Assembly: GCF_003550065.1 (NCBI RefSeq)
Contig: NZ_QXDC01000002.1
Location: 973,306-1,037,305 of the forward strand
From: Hephaestia caeni
GTDB taxonomy: Bacteria > Pseudomonadota > Alphaproteobacteria > Sphingomonadales > Sphingomonadaceae
Length of the DNA stretch: 64,000 bases
Direction of reading: 5' to 3'
The notes beneath the pieces are model-generated. The model did no database searches and was not told where the DNA came from. It worked only from the letters and a program-made list of their open reading frames with translations. Shown piece after piece: positions 43,086-51,961 of this stretch (position 1 is the stretch's first letter; every line of letters begins with the position of its first letter). A program made the translations under genes and the position numbers.

Positions 43086-44204
43086 CTAGGGGCGCCCACG
43101 CCGTCCTACGAAACTTTTGCAGAACCCTTCCCAAGACTTGTAAAGCGCCTGACCTGTCAGGCTCTCAAGCCTGCTGCCCATCGTCTCGCGATACGCACTC
43201 GCGACAAGATCCTTATCCCATCCGCCACCATAATCAGCCACGATGGTCAGAAGGCGCTGATCACTGCAAAAGTGCAGGGTACCTGACGGAAATGGCTTAT
43301 TCACTGGCAGCGCCCGAACAGGAAGCGGCACGACCGTCTCCGCCGTTCCATCCCGCCGCGCCCGTCGGCCCACTTTTGGCCGATCCAGTTCCTTCGCCGT
43401 TTCCTCTTGTTCGACCGGATCTTTGGGATTGAAGGTCAGTTTTACAGCCACGACAGGCCGACCGCGGCCAGACCCGCGAACCTCCTCCCATTCCACGAGG
43501 AAATCAGCCAACTGGTCGATCTCGGCCTTCGATTTTGCCAAGACATCGCGACGAAACTCAGCAAAATTCTTGAAACTTCCTTCCGGCACGCCAAGCCGCC
43601 GCCTGAGCTCGTCAACGTCCATCTTCACCACCCGATTGTGGCGATTGATGATCAGACAGCCCAGATCATAGAGGGTGAGCGAATAGCGCGACTGCAAAGA
43701 AAGCATCACCCCCAGATTAACCCGAGCGTAGTACTCCGAACGTTGCATCACCCGCTTGAAATTGTCCGAGAACGCATACTCGACCACACTCATTCCGTCT
43801 TCGGCAGTCTCCTCAACACAGCTCGACAACAGGGATTGCGACATAATCGCCGGCTTTCCCTTCTTCGATGTCGTCCGAATACGCACAATGACGCGAAGCA
43901 ACTCGTCCATCACCGCCTGGATGCGTTCGTTGCCCTTGTGAGAGCCTCGCAGTTCCTTCTTCGTGATCGTAAAGATCTTGTCGTCGCCAGCTTCGGGACC
44001 GGCCTTTCGGATCATCAGCGCAAAAGCTTTTCTCGCCGCGGCGCTTAGCGATCCAGCTTCGAATTCGGATTCGACCAATTCGCCGGGTTTGCTTACAAAC
44101 TCCAGGTCACCGCGGCGAATCACGTCCGCGACGCGCAAAGTCCGGCTCAGCCCCTCCAATTCCGGCGGAACCTCGATCTCAACGGTGTCCGAATCGAGCT
44201 TCAT
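43086..44204 (-). CDS. plasmid replication initiator, Rep_3 type
   Basis: 372 residues. Two winged-helix domains are expected: residues about 55-165 (SAAARKAFALMIRKAG...ELLRVIVRI) and about 170-245 (VMLSLQSRYSLTLYDLG...DELRRRLGV), the RepA/RepB WH1-WH2 plan. A basic C-terminal tail follows. It initiates replication by binding the iterons that start 39 nt upstream of its gene. It is encoded opposite to parA and converges with the parA operon. No strong ribosome-binding site is seen, in keeping with low expression. Confidence 0.85.
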   Translation of the reverse strand: MKLDSDTVEIEVPPELEGLSRTLRVADVIRRGDLEFVSKPGELVESEFEAGSLSAAARKAFALMIRKAGPEAGDDKIFTITKKELRGSHKGNERIQAVMDELLRVIVRIRTTSKKGKPAIMSQSLLSSCVEETAEDGMSVVEYAFSDNFKRVMQRSEYYARVNLGVMLSLQSRYSLTLYDLGCLIINRHNRVVKMDVDELRRRLGVPEGSFKNFAEFRRDVLAKSKAEIDQLADFLVEWEEVRGSGRGRPVVAVKLTFNPKDPVEQEETAKELDRPKVGRRARRDGTAETVVPLPVRALPVNKPFPSGTLHFCSDQRLLTIVADYGGGWDKDLVASAYRETMGSRLESLTGQALYKSWEGFCKSFVGRRGRP

Positions 44205-44242
44205 ATGAGTTGCATACCACTAGCTTGTCATAATGAGAACAT

Positions 44243-44890
44243 CCCCCCGGTCACTCACATAAATGTACCCCCGATCGCTCATAGAGACACGACCAAGGGA
44301 TTCGGGGTGCGATGCCCCCGAGCGCTCATAAAGAGGAGTTCTGCGACTCGTGGAGATACCTGCCTTCCGGCGATCTCCCCCAATCACTCACATAGAGATC
44401 GCGGCTTGGCCGGGCAGGAGCGGCCGACAGTTTTGGAGATCAGGACACCGCCCCCTGCGACTCACATATAGGGCAAATTATAGCATTGATAATAAAGGGA
44501 TTTTCTGGATTCCCCCAATCACTCATAGAAAGGCTGAGATTGTCTTCTTTTCGCGCTTCTCAACACCGCTACTGTGCCCCCCAGCGCTCACACAAAAAGC
44601 GCCAGCTCCCGGCCACCCCCCAAAATCTCATATAAAAGTATCTCCAGCCGGCACCTTCCCGGGGCTTTGATTGGAATCATGCGTTGAATCAGAGGTTTCT
44701 CATGGGTTCTTTAATCAGCGTCACGCGCTTCCCCCAATTCCTCACATAATCCCCCGATTCCTCGTCATGTCGCCCCCTCGGTCTCGCATAGATGCCCCCG
44801 ACATCTCATACTGAAGCCCCCATCCCCTCATACGGAACGCACTCAACCTTTTGGATTATAACGGATTATGACCCCCGAATCTTAGAATCA
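44243..44890. repeat. iteron array and probable replication origin
   Basis: At least 13 direct repeats of the type CCCCCnnnnnCTCA(C/T)ATAnA on the + strand. Starts are near 44243, 44268, 44315, 44377, 44451, 44512, 44577, 44616, 44731, 44751, 44773, 44795 and 44817, with a degenerate one at 44872. The AT-rich stretch around 44476-44505 could be the unwinding element. The array adjoins the rep start. No DnaA box was certain by eye. Confidence 0.82.
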
Positions 44891-45203
44891 TGAATCTATG
44901 GAAGCTCCCGCGCTTCGCTTGGGTGTTTTCATAAATTGATTCTTTTTAGAGGCGCATAACTCCCGTTCAGTTCCTACAGGGACCGCCGCAAACACGACAG
45001 CCAGCGAAATGAAAGCAAAAGGGGAGGGGGAGGGATGGACTGATGCGCAATCCGAGCAGACCATCAAGGAACCTGATCTACGCCAGGCGAGCCCACGCTG
45101 GCACTGCCTTGGCTGACACACCTGAATATCCTCTTCCTCGAAAAGCAGCGTGGCTCGCTGCCACCCGACGAACCCCAACACCACAATCATCATGGAGGAC
45201 ACC

Positions 45204-45392
45204 ATGGACCCCCTACCTCCTCTCAGTTCGAGACTCGCCTCGTTCCAACGCGCATGGGAATTTGCATGTCGCCGCAGCAGCATCAGCGGCAATCCCATGT
45301 TGATCGTCAGAACCGGACTCGCCGAACAACCATTCCGCGTCACCGCTGATCTCGAGGAGGATGCAGAGGTTGCGGCCCAAGTCCTGCCATGA
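45204..45392 (+). CDS. small hypothetical protein
   Basis: 62 residues (MDPLPPLSSRLASFQRAW..., then LIVRTGLAEQPFRVTADL). A GGAGG site stands 5 nt before the chosen ATG. No family is recognised. The 300 nt ahead of it, from the origin onward, hold a G-rich GGGGAGGGGGAGGG motif at 45021 and nothing else I can support. Confidence 0.45.
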   Translation: MDPLPPLSSRLASFQRAWEFACRRSSISGNPMLIVRTGLAEQPFRVTADLEEDAEVAAQVLP

Positions 45393-45446
45393 CCTCTACG
45401 GGTTGGCGACACACGTCATCGACGTCGGATCCCCAACCCCATATGC

Positions 45447-45914
45447 CTAGCCGACGCGAAAGGAACGCCATGAAGAACCGAGCGGAAACGACGGCGTGAA
45501 GCAACCCACTGGCCCATCGGGCTCGGCCGCAACATAGGGCGGGATGGGCGTTGTCACCGCATACTCTCGAGACACTCTACCGCGAGCTTCGAGAATAGCC
45601 GCGAGCCAGTCGAGATCATCAAGCATGTGGCTCGCACCGCGACCGGCGAGGGCATAGTAAATCGCCCGCTGATAATCGTCGCAACGTGTTCCAAGGATAC
45701 GACCGAGCTTAGCCTGGCCACCGGGATGCCGCTTGCCAACCATATCCACAGCATCGCGCAGCTCGGCGACCGCGAAATAAGCATCGTTCGCCTCGACGCC
45801 AATCGACAAGGCCGCAATCGCGCGGCGCTCCGGGCGCTGCACGGAATCCAGCGAAGCATCGACAAGAACGATGTCGATGTCGACGGTGCCGACATGCTTC
45901 TTGGAAAAGGTCAT
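45447..45914 (-). CDS. hypothetical protein
   Basis: 155 residues, soluble, with alternating hydrophobic strands and helices (VDIDIVLVDASLD; YFAVAELRDAVDMVG; RAIYYALAGRGASHMLDDLDWL). A strong GAGGAG site precedes the ATG at 45914. It is one of only two leftward genes among the small plasmid genes between the origin and the recombinase trio. No family is recognised and no membrane segment is seen. Confidence 0.6.
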   Translation of the reverse strand: MTFSKKHVGTVDIDIVLVDASLDSVQRPERRAIAALSIGVEANDAYFAVAELRDAVDMVGKRHPGGQAKLGRILGTRCDDYQRAIYYALAGRGASHMLDDLDWLAAILEARGRVSREYAVTTPIPPYVAAEPDGPVGCFTPSFPLGSSWRSFRVG

Positions 45915-46063
45915 TGTTAAACTCCTCTAGGCTGTCCATCCGAACATAATGGGAACGCATCGTGCTCACAACACTGGCAGCCAATCTGGGTTGATCGCAG
46001 GGACGCGTCGTGACACCTATTGCTGAGCAAACGCCCTAACTTGTCGCCAGAAAGGGGACCAGT

Positions 46064-46168
46064 ATGACGACGCTTGCACAGGCAATAGCTGCGGCGCTCC
46101 GCGTTCACCCGCAAACACCGACATTCCGCATCTGGCAGCAGCGGACGCCATATCATGTGGCTCGTTGA
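46064..46168 (+). CDS. 34-residue leader-like protein ahead of the DUF1173 gene
   Basis: Begins MTTLAQAIAAALRV and ends YHVAR. A strong AAAGGGG site stands just upstream. Its stop overlaps the start of the DUF1173 gene by 14 nt, so it may couple translation. It could instead be the remains of the N-terminus of that gene in another frame. Confidence 0.4.
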   Translation: MTTLAQAIAAALRVHPQTPTFRIWQQRTPYHVAR

Positions 46169-47438
46169 TCGCGGGGGGAGGGGACACGGCCGAATCCCTA
46201 TCAATCCCATCGTCCGGGACGCACTCGTGCGGTGGTATACCGGCGATGGAAATCATCACGACGAAGAGACCGGTGTCGTCCTAGTCCAGCAAGCTCGCCT
46301 TGGCGAAAGGTGGATCGCTTGTGACTGCCTCGGGCCAGGCGCGGCACCCCCGTTGATGACACCTGCCTATCTCAGCGAAGCCGAAACCTTCTATCTTCGT
46401 CGGCTGACTGGAAACGGCCGGCCCGAACACCGGCTCGACTGTCCGTTTTTCCATGAACAGTCGGCACCCGACCAGATCACAAATCGGGATCCGACTAGTC
46501 CTGTCGATCGTCCAGACGGCTATTTCTCGGTGCTCCACAGCGCACCGGTCCGGCTGTCCCAACAACCCGAGGAGAGCGGGGGAGGGCGCGAACGGCACGC
46601 ATACGTTCCGCGACTCGCCCGACTACTATGGCGGTTGCTGGACCTTTCGGGTCGCAACCGCGCAGGGCTTCCTGACAACTGCGAACGTGGCATCGCGAAC
46701 GAGTTCGCCGCCATCCAAGCTATCGCGGAGCGGCTCGAGGTCGCGCCGGGGATCGAGCTTGCACGCACACTATGGACTCATGGTTCGGCATTCCAACGCA
46801 AGCGCGTATATGCCGGCTTGCGCGCCCTCGCTACAACCTGGCCCAGTGGCCACGCTCCGCAGGCATTCCTGCTACTCTTCGCCCATGAGGTTCAGGGACA
46901 CACTGTCCATGCGGCGGGCTGCGATCCAATCAAAGTTGCGACCCGCGTGCAGCACCCCTCCGTCCACGGCGCGGCGATCGCTGGACCCTATCTCGTGCTG
47001 ATCGTCATCGGAGAATTGCCTCAAGCAAAAGGCTATGCCCCTCTTCGCGCTTACGCACAGCCCGTCTATTCGGGCCAGCGGTTCATTCCCGTCGATTCAG
47101 AGTTCGAGCGCTCGACACTGCGCGACCTGCTGCGGATCCAGCATCGGCTCCACGAGCGCGGTCACGACAGCTCCATCTTGAAACCATTGTTCGACATCCA
47201 GACGCCCGCTGGCAACTGCCGTCCGGACTTCATTATCGAAACATGCTCTCGCGCAACTGGAGAGAGCCGGGCGGCCGTGGTCGAATCGATGGGCTTCGAT
47301 GTCGAATCCTATCACGACGCCAAGGCGATCACGCACCCGAGAATGGCGCATATAGCGCCGGTGGTCGAGATCACCGCGCAGCAACTACGCGACGGCCACT
47401 TGCAGCACCGCCTCCTAAATCTGCTTGTCAGCGGATGA
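46155..47438 (+). CDS. DUF1173-like plasmid protein
   Basis: 427 residues. The early part has Cys residues in IACDCLG and HRLDCPFFHEQ, suggesting a metal site. The rest (FLLLFAHEVQGHTVHAAG; YLVLIVIGEL; AQPVYSGQRFIPVDSEFER; RPDFIIETCSRATGESRAAVVESMGFDVESYHDAK, in pieces) follows the DUF1173 family found on plasmids of alphaproteobacteria. The C-terminal DFIIE...VVESMGF pattern resembles a nuclease-like core of the PD-(D/E)xK kind, which I cannot confirm. The exact start is uncertain because the first residues cover a G-rich repeat. Confidence 0.65.
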   Translation: MWLVDRGGRGHGRIPINPIVRDALVRWYTGDGNHHDEETGVVLVQQARLGERWIACDCLGPGAAPPLMTPAYLSEAETFYLRRLTGNGRPEHRLDCPFFHEQSAPDQITNRDPTSPVDRPDGYFSVLHSAPVRLSQQPEESGGGRERHAYVPRLARLLWRLLDLSGRNRAGLPDNCERGIANEFAAIQAIAERLEVAPGIELARTLWTHGSAFQRKRVYAGLRALATTWPSGHAPQAFLLLFAHEVQGHTVHAAGCDPIKVATRVQHPSVHGAAIAGPYLVLIVIGELPQAKGYAPLRAYAQPVYSGQRFIPVDSEFERSTLRDLLRIQHRLHERGHDSSILKPLFDIQTPAGNCRPDFIIETCSRATGESRAAVVESMGFDVESYHDAKAITHPRMAHIAPVVEITAQQLRDGHLQHRLLNLLVSG

Positions 47439-47554
47439 TGCCATAGGCGCAATCCGGCAACCTCGCGTCTATCGCAACAAGCGGCATAGCCGCTGCTTCA
47501 CCGACGCGAGGGAAGGGGGAAGGGGACGAGACGCATTCATCTTGGAGGCGTTTC

Positions 47555-48211
47555 ATGACCCATTTTTCCAGAACTCCGAAGCCCAGCCACAGCCCCTGGG
47601 GACAGATCGACTATGCTGATCAGATCGTGCCCGGTGTCTGGAGCGTCGGCACCCCCAGCCATGGCGGCTTCCTGCTGTCGCCCGAGCGCCAGACGGCCAT
47701 GCCAGCGGTAGCTCGACGTGCGGGTGCCGCTTATGAGGAAGATGCCGAATGGAGCCTTGTTGCACTTGTCTTCGCAGACGAATTCTCAGCCATCTCGTGC
47801 GCAGAACGCACGATGGCAGACATCGCCCGGGACCATGTTCGCAACTACTATCCTGACGAATATGCCCATCTGACCGGCGACACGCCCACGGCCGAAACCA
47901 GCCATGTGCTTCGCCGGCGAGAGATCTGTTCCGCCGCAATCGGCCAGTTTGTGGTTACCAGCGCGTTCGGCGACTGGGCCGATTGGGTGCCCGACGGCAA
48001 GGTCGGAATCATCGCCCGCGAAGCGATCGGCATCACACGCGAAGGCCATTATGAATATGGCGACGTCGAACGTAGAGGCCTCGTCGATGCCGCGCGCTAT
48101 GACAACCGCGCGATCGTAAGCCTCTGGGACGATCTCAATCCCGCGCTGTGCGATGAAGGCGCGGCCGGTCCGCTGTTCCGGAAAACCGCCACGCTCACCA
48201 TTCAAGGCTGA
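47555..48211 (+). CDS. DUF7007-like hypothetical protein
   Basis: 218 residues. The SPWGQIDYADQIVPGVWSVGTPSHGG region (in pieces) near the N-terminus and the YEEDAEWSLVALVF and HYEYGDVERRG segments are typical of a plasmid/phage family now catalogued as DUF7007. A TTGGAGG site precedes the ATG. The function is unknown. Two GGGAAGGG motifs lie at 47510-47524 just upstream. Confidence 0.65.
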   Translation: MTHFSRTPKPSHSPWGQIDYADQIVPGVWSVGTPSHGGFLLSPERQTAMPAVARRAGAAYEEDAEWSLVALVFADEFSAISCAERTMADIARDHVRNYYPDEYAHLTGDTPTAETSHVLRRREICSAAIGQFVVTSAFGDWADWVPDGKVGIIAREAIGITREGHYEYGDVERRGLVDAARYDNRAIVSLWDDLNPALCDEGAAGPLFRKTATLTIQG

Positions 48212-48452
48212 CGGCGAAGAGGCCCACGATGGCGAGGATCACCGGCGTGCCGGTCAGATAAAGCTTCTGCCAGCGCCACCAGGTGCCGGGCAGGAACAGC
48301 ATCACGGCACGGACCGATCCGAGGTCGCGCCAAAACCGCTCGCGCCATAGCTGCACCGTGATGATGGTCACCGACAACAGCACCGCCACCAAGCACGTGA
48401 GACCGGTCGCGGCATAGAGCGCCGTCCAGTTCAGTATCTCCGCCTCCGACAC
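48195..48452 (-). CDS. small membrane protein with two helices
   Basis: 85 residues from a GTG start with a GGTGGAGC site. Two hydrophobic helices are seen, about 12-33 and 62-82, joined by a Trp/Arg-rich loop (QLWRERFWRDLGS). It runs opposite to its neighbours and overlaps the 3' end of the DUF7007-like gene by 17 nt. The family is not recognised. Confidence 0.55.
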   Translation of the reverse strand: MSEAEILNWTALYAATGLTCLVAVLLSVTIITVQLWRERFWRDLGSVRAVMLFLPGTWWRWQKLYLTGTPVILAIVGLFAVSLEW

Positions 48453-48521
48453 GCTCCACCGCCTTTCGCCTCATCGACCTCGCGCGCGCCGCGCCGAGAA
48501 CACGGCGACACGGAGACTGCC

Positions 48522-49547
48522 ATGAGTATAGAGATAATCGTTGGCCTCCCACATCTCAATCGTGGACCTCTCCTCGAGCGGGCGATCGCACGTCGCTATC
48601 CGGTCCTCATCTCCGCCAACGCGCTTTCACGATGGGACCACCGAAAAGGCTATCCGCGTTGGATGGGCTGGAAGCTTCGCTCCCTGTCCAACGCGGATAG
48701 CCTCGTATCGATCGATCTGGATTCCGCAGGCTTCGTCGCCGCCCGGCGCTACGGAGGGCTGCCGTGGACCGTCGACGACTATATCGAACTCGCCGCCAGC
48801 TACCCGTTCCGACGCTTCGCGAGCCTCGACCTTTGCACCGAGGCGGAGATCGCCCGTGATCGCGAAGAGGTCATGGACCGCATCTCGCGCACCATCGCCC
48901 TCAATCACGCCTGCCATGCGAGAGCCGCCGAACGGGGCATTGATACCCAGTTCATGCCGGTCATCCAAGGACGGCGACCGGACGATTATCTCCACTGCCT
49001 CGATGGCATCGCCGGCATCCTGCGACCCGGAATGGTCGTTGGCGTGGGCAGCATGTGCCGACGCGAAATCTCCGGCCCGGAGGGACTTCTCGCCGTACTG
49101 AGCCGGCTAGACCGCATGGCGGATGCCACACTCAGGTTCCACGCCTTCGGGGTGAAAGGGACTGCGCTTCGATATCTCCGCCCCCTCGCTCATCGCGTGG
49201 TCAGCATCGACTCTTGTGCCTATGGCCTGGCAGCACGGATCGAGGCCTGGCGCGGAGGCTTCTCCAAGACCGATGACTTCGTCGCCGACCACATGGAGCA
49301 GTGGCAGCATCGGCAACAGACCCGCCTCGACGAGGGCGACGCCGCGTTCCAGCATCATTTGCCGCTCGTACAGTCGGTGCCGCAGGCCGGGAGCACGTGG
49401 GACGCTGCGATCGACCGTGCCCGCGCGGAAATCCGCGTGCTGATCGAGGAGGGCGAGATCGCGCACGACCAGATCACCGAAGGATGGATCGCGCAATGGG
49501 CGATCGACATCCTGCACGGAGCGAAATGCAAGACCATCGGGCAATGA
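48522..49547 (+). CDS. DpdA/tRNA-guanine transglycosylase-like protein
   Basis: 341 residues with the signs of a TGT-type barrel. SIDLDSAGF resembles the catalytic DSGGF of TGT. VVGVGSMCRRE and FHAFGVKGTALRYL match the substrate-binding glycine-rich loops, and VVSIDSCAYG is where TGT has its nucleophilic Asp. The four-Cys zinc site of tRNA-type TGT is absent. This is the pattern of DpdA proteins, which exchange guanine for 7-deazaguanines in DNA, and of related phage or plasmid proteins. No preQ0 synthesis gene is in the window. A CGGAG site precedes the ATG. A tRNA substrate is the alternative. Confidence 0.65.
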   Translation: MSIEIIVGLPHLNRGPLLERAIARRYPVLISANALSRWDHRKGYPRWMGWKLRSLSNADSLVSIDLDSAGFVAARRYGGLPWTVDDYIELAASYPFRRFASLDLCTEAEIARDREEVMDRISRTIALNHACHARAAERGIDTQFMPVIQGRRPDDYLHCLDGIAGILRPGMVVGVGSMCRREISGPEGLLAVLSRLDRMADATLRFHAFGVKGTALRYLRPLAHRVVSIDSCAYGLAARIEAWRGGFSKTDDFVADHMEQWQHRQQTRLDEGDAAFQHHLPLVQSVPQAGSTWDAAIDRARAEIRVLIEEGEIAHDQITEGWIAQWAIDILHGAKCKTIGQ

Positions 49548-49626
49548 AGCCGCGAGGGGAGGGGGAAGGATATCGGGCCGCTGACAGGCACACGGCGCTC
49601 CATCATTCCGATCAGGAGAATTTTCC

Positions 49627-49872
49627 ATGAAGGACTGCGGCCTTTTCGCTGAGCGCGACCCCGAACGTGCGCAACGAATACTGCAAGCTCTCGAGCGTTA
49701 CGCCGAGCGCCGCGAGTGTTTCATCAGCGCACTCGACTTCGACGCGCTCGATCGCAGCACCGCCGAGCGGATTTTGCATGACGACACCGCAATCGATGAA
49801 ACGCTCGCCTTTGGCGATCTCTATTTGCAGCATCTGTACGCGTTCGAAGATCAGCCCACGGAAGGCGACTGA
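49627..49872 (+). CDS. small acidic hypothetical protein
   Basis: 81 residues, acidic and helical (ERAQRILQALERYAERRECF; LDRSTAERILHDDTAIDETLAFGDLYLQHLYAFED, in pieces). An AGGAG site is 9 nt upstream. No family is recognised. A GGGGAGGG motif lies 70 nt before it, and another at 49958 follows. Confidence 0.5.
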   Translation: MKDCGLFAERDPERAQRILQALERYAERRECFISALDFDALDRSTAERILHDDTAIDETLAFGDLYLQHLYAFEDQPTEGD

Positions 49873-50037
49873 CGCTTCTCGCTTTCGGCCCGATCCAGGA
49901 TCTCGCTTCGTCCTCTACAGACGTTGCCGCCCGTGTCCGCGATGCCGCGGATATAGAGGGGAGGGGGAAGGAGGAGTGTGGCGAGGCGGGCGGCACGATG
50001 CTGACCAGCCGCTCGCCGACTTATCCAGGAGGCCGCC

Positions 50038-50397
50038 GTGACCAGCCACGCTACATCCCGCACCGAGCGCATCGCCCAGCTCAACGACAGATGCCGCCAG
50101 GGACTCGATCGCAACGCCCGCATCGTCATTACGAGCAACTGCCTGGCCCGCCTGGCACCGAGTGACGACAAGGTTGCCGAGATCCTCGCCCAAGCCGAAC
50201 TCATGCGGGCCATCCGACAGGCAAGCTTCGATCGGGACAGTCCCGAGCGCGACATGGGCTCAGTGACCGTCGGCGACATCAAGGTGCTCTTCAAGATCGA
50301 CTATTACGATCCGAACCTCGAGTACGGCTCCGAAGATCCGGCCGATGCTGCGCAAACGACGCGCGTTCTTACCATTATGCTGCCGGAAGATTACTGA
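50038..50397 (+). CDS. DUF3768-family protein
   Basis: 119 residues. The pattern RIAQLNDRCRQGL...RIVITSNCLARL and VGDIKVLFKIDYYDPNLEYGSEDPADA (in pieces), ending VLTIMLPEDY, is that of DUF3768, a short family common on alphaproteobacterial plasmids near conjugation and antirestriction genes. The GTG start follows a CAGGAGG site. Function is unknown. Confidence 0.78.
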   Translation: MTSHATSRTERIAQLNDRCRQGLDRNARIVITSNCLARLAPSDDKVAEILAQAELMRAIRQASFDRDSPERDMGSVTVGDIKVLFKIDYYDPNLEYGSEDPADAAQTTRVLTIMLPEDY

Positions 50398-50657
50398 CGC
50401 TCCGGCACTGAGAATCTACGCCAGCCGGGGCGCATGCTCTTGCGAAATCCCACCTGAACCGACTCAGACCGGCCGTTGCTTCCCCAACAATTACGTTCTG
50501 TCCGTATCACCCGCCGCTCCGGACACTGCCGCCGGTAGTGCCGGCAATTCCTGCCTTCCGTGATGCCGCGCCCATGGCCTGCTCGACGTGTCGTGCCGCC
50601 GCTGATCCCGGTCGCCCGGTGCTCCTACCCCTGTCACTCGCCAGAAAGATGCGTCCG

Positions 50658-51464
50658 ATGATGTCCGCCGACGCCCACATCAAAGCCATCTGCAAATTGT
50701 TCAACGCATCGCAGTCCCGACACGACCGTTACACGCTGTTCTCAGACTGCCTTGAGGTCGCGGCGATCAGCCTGTCGAACGCAACCGACTTCACACATCG
50801 GGATACTCGTGAAGCACGCTACATGGAGATCGTTGGACGCTACGAGCGCGACGTGATCGATACCTTCGTGCGCATCTTCTCCGAAGTGACGATGGCAATG
50901 GAGGCCGAGCCATCCGACATTCTCGGTCGCGTCTTCGGTGAACTCGAACTCGGAAACGCAGCGCGGGGGCAGTTCTTCACCCCTTACACCGTGTGCAGGT
51001 TCATGGCCGAGACCATGCTGGGCGAACACATGGACGCCATCATCGATCGCGAAGGCTTCATCACGGTGAATGAGCCCGCATGCGGCTCTGGGGCCATGGT
51101 GGTCGCCCTCGCGGAGGCGATGCGAGGCGCCGAAATCAACTATCAGCGCCACATGCACGTCACCGCGATCGACATCGATCCACGCGCAGTCCACATGGCT
51201 TATATCCAGTTCTCACTGCTGCACATTCCGGCCGTCGTGATACTGGGCAACGCGCTCTCGCTCGAAACGCGCCAGCAATGGTTCACCCCCGCTCATGTCC
51301 TCGGGGGCTGGAACAGCAGGATTGCTGAACGCGTAGCACGCGAAGCCGAGATCGCCCGAAGCGACTCCGATCGGATTCCAGTCGGGATCAAGGACGCGTC
51401 TGAAATCTTCCTTCCCGAAAAACAGGCTACATGCCCGCCGCCCATTCAGCTGACGCTTTTTTAA
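50658..51464 (+). CDS. N6-adenine methylase-like protein lacking motif IV
   Basis: About 268 residues related to HsdM-type N6-adenine methylases. The helical N-terminal part and the GQFFTPYTVCRFMAETML entry are present, as is motif I (NEPACGSGAMV) and HVTAIDIDPRAV. The expected NPP(Y/F) motif IV is not found: after ILGNALSLET the protein ends in a short charged tail. It should bind S-adenosylmethionine but may not methylate adenine alone. The start is one of several close ATGs (50649, 50658, 50661). The 260 nt upstream hold a GC-rich stretch with no supported gene. Confidence 0.7.
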   Translation: MMSADAHIKAICKLFNASQSRHDRYTLFSDCLEVAAISLSNATDFTHRDTREARYMEIVGRYERDVIDTFVRIFSEVTMAMEAEPSDILGRVFGELELGNAARGQFFTPYTVCRFMAETMLGEHMDAIIDREGFITVNEPACGSGAMVVALAEAMRGAEINYQRHMHVTAIDIDPRAVHMAYIQFSLLHIPAVVILGNALSLETRQQWFTPAHVLGGWNSRIAERVAREAEIARSDSDRIPVGIKDASEIFLPEKQATCPPPIQLTLF

Positions 51465-51541
51465 GCAGCGAACAATCCGCCTGATCCGGATTTCGGACCA
51501 CTCAGTTCGAAAAGGGAAGGGGGAAGGGAAGGGTGCATCCA

Positions 51542-51658
51542 ATGTCGGAGACCCTGATGTCCATAGTGACTTTCGGCAACGTCCTGCCGGAGGAGCGGCC
51601 CGTCGGTCGCCATTCGGTTGCGCGCCTCTTGTGCCGTAGAGCGGCGGTGCAGCCATGA
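51542..51658 (+). CDS. 38-residue hypothetical protein
   Basis: MSETLMSIVTFGNV..., ending CRRAAVQP. Its stop overlaps the start of the next gene (ATGATG), indicating coupling. Three overlapping GGGAAGGG motifs at 51514-51533 precede it. No family is recognised and it may be only a leader. Confidence 0.35.
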   Translation: MSETLMSIVTFGNVLPEERPVGRHSVARLLCRRAAVQP

Positions 51659-51852
51659 TGCATGCAACCTACCTTCGGCTCGGAGTCAGCGTCCACGACG
51701 ACTGGCGCCGCGTCGTTCGGGCCGGGGCCACTGTCCTCGCGCGTAAAACGCGTCGCGATCCGGCCAAGCGCGAAGCGCGCAAGTTTTTCTACCGCGAACT
51801 TATCGACCAGCATTGCCGGAGCCAGCAGCTCTTCGCCGCCTGCCGGTTCTGA
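51655..51852 (+). CDS. small basic hypothetical protein
   Basis: 65 residues, basic (SVHDDWRRVVRAGATVLARKTRRDP, then AKREARKFFYRELIDQHCR). A helical nucleic-acid-binding protein is possible. It begins at a double ATG overlapping the preceding stop. The family is not recognised. Confidence 0.5.
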   Translation: MMHATYLRLGVSVHDDWRRVVRAGATVLARKTRRDPAKREARKFFYRELIDQHCRSQQLFAACRF

Positions 51853-51961
51853 TCACCCGGCCTCTCATGCACATCCGCCAGGCTGCAACCTTCAAATACA
51901 CAATCCCCCCGCTCCCGCGCACTCATTCTGCGCGCCGGGAGCCCAACCAGGAGAACGACCA

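Noticed and set aside
44243..44890. Regular repeats considered as a CRISPR array
   Set aside because: Only about 20 bp are shared, spacing varies from 20 to over 100 bp, and the array adjoins a replication initiator without any cas gene.
44888..45412. Leftward open frame of 174 codons beside the origin
   Set aside because: Runs through the G-rich motif and the better-supported small gene at 45204, with Ser/Arg-rich composition and no ribosome-binding site.
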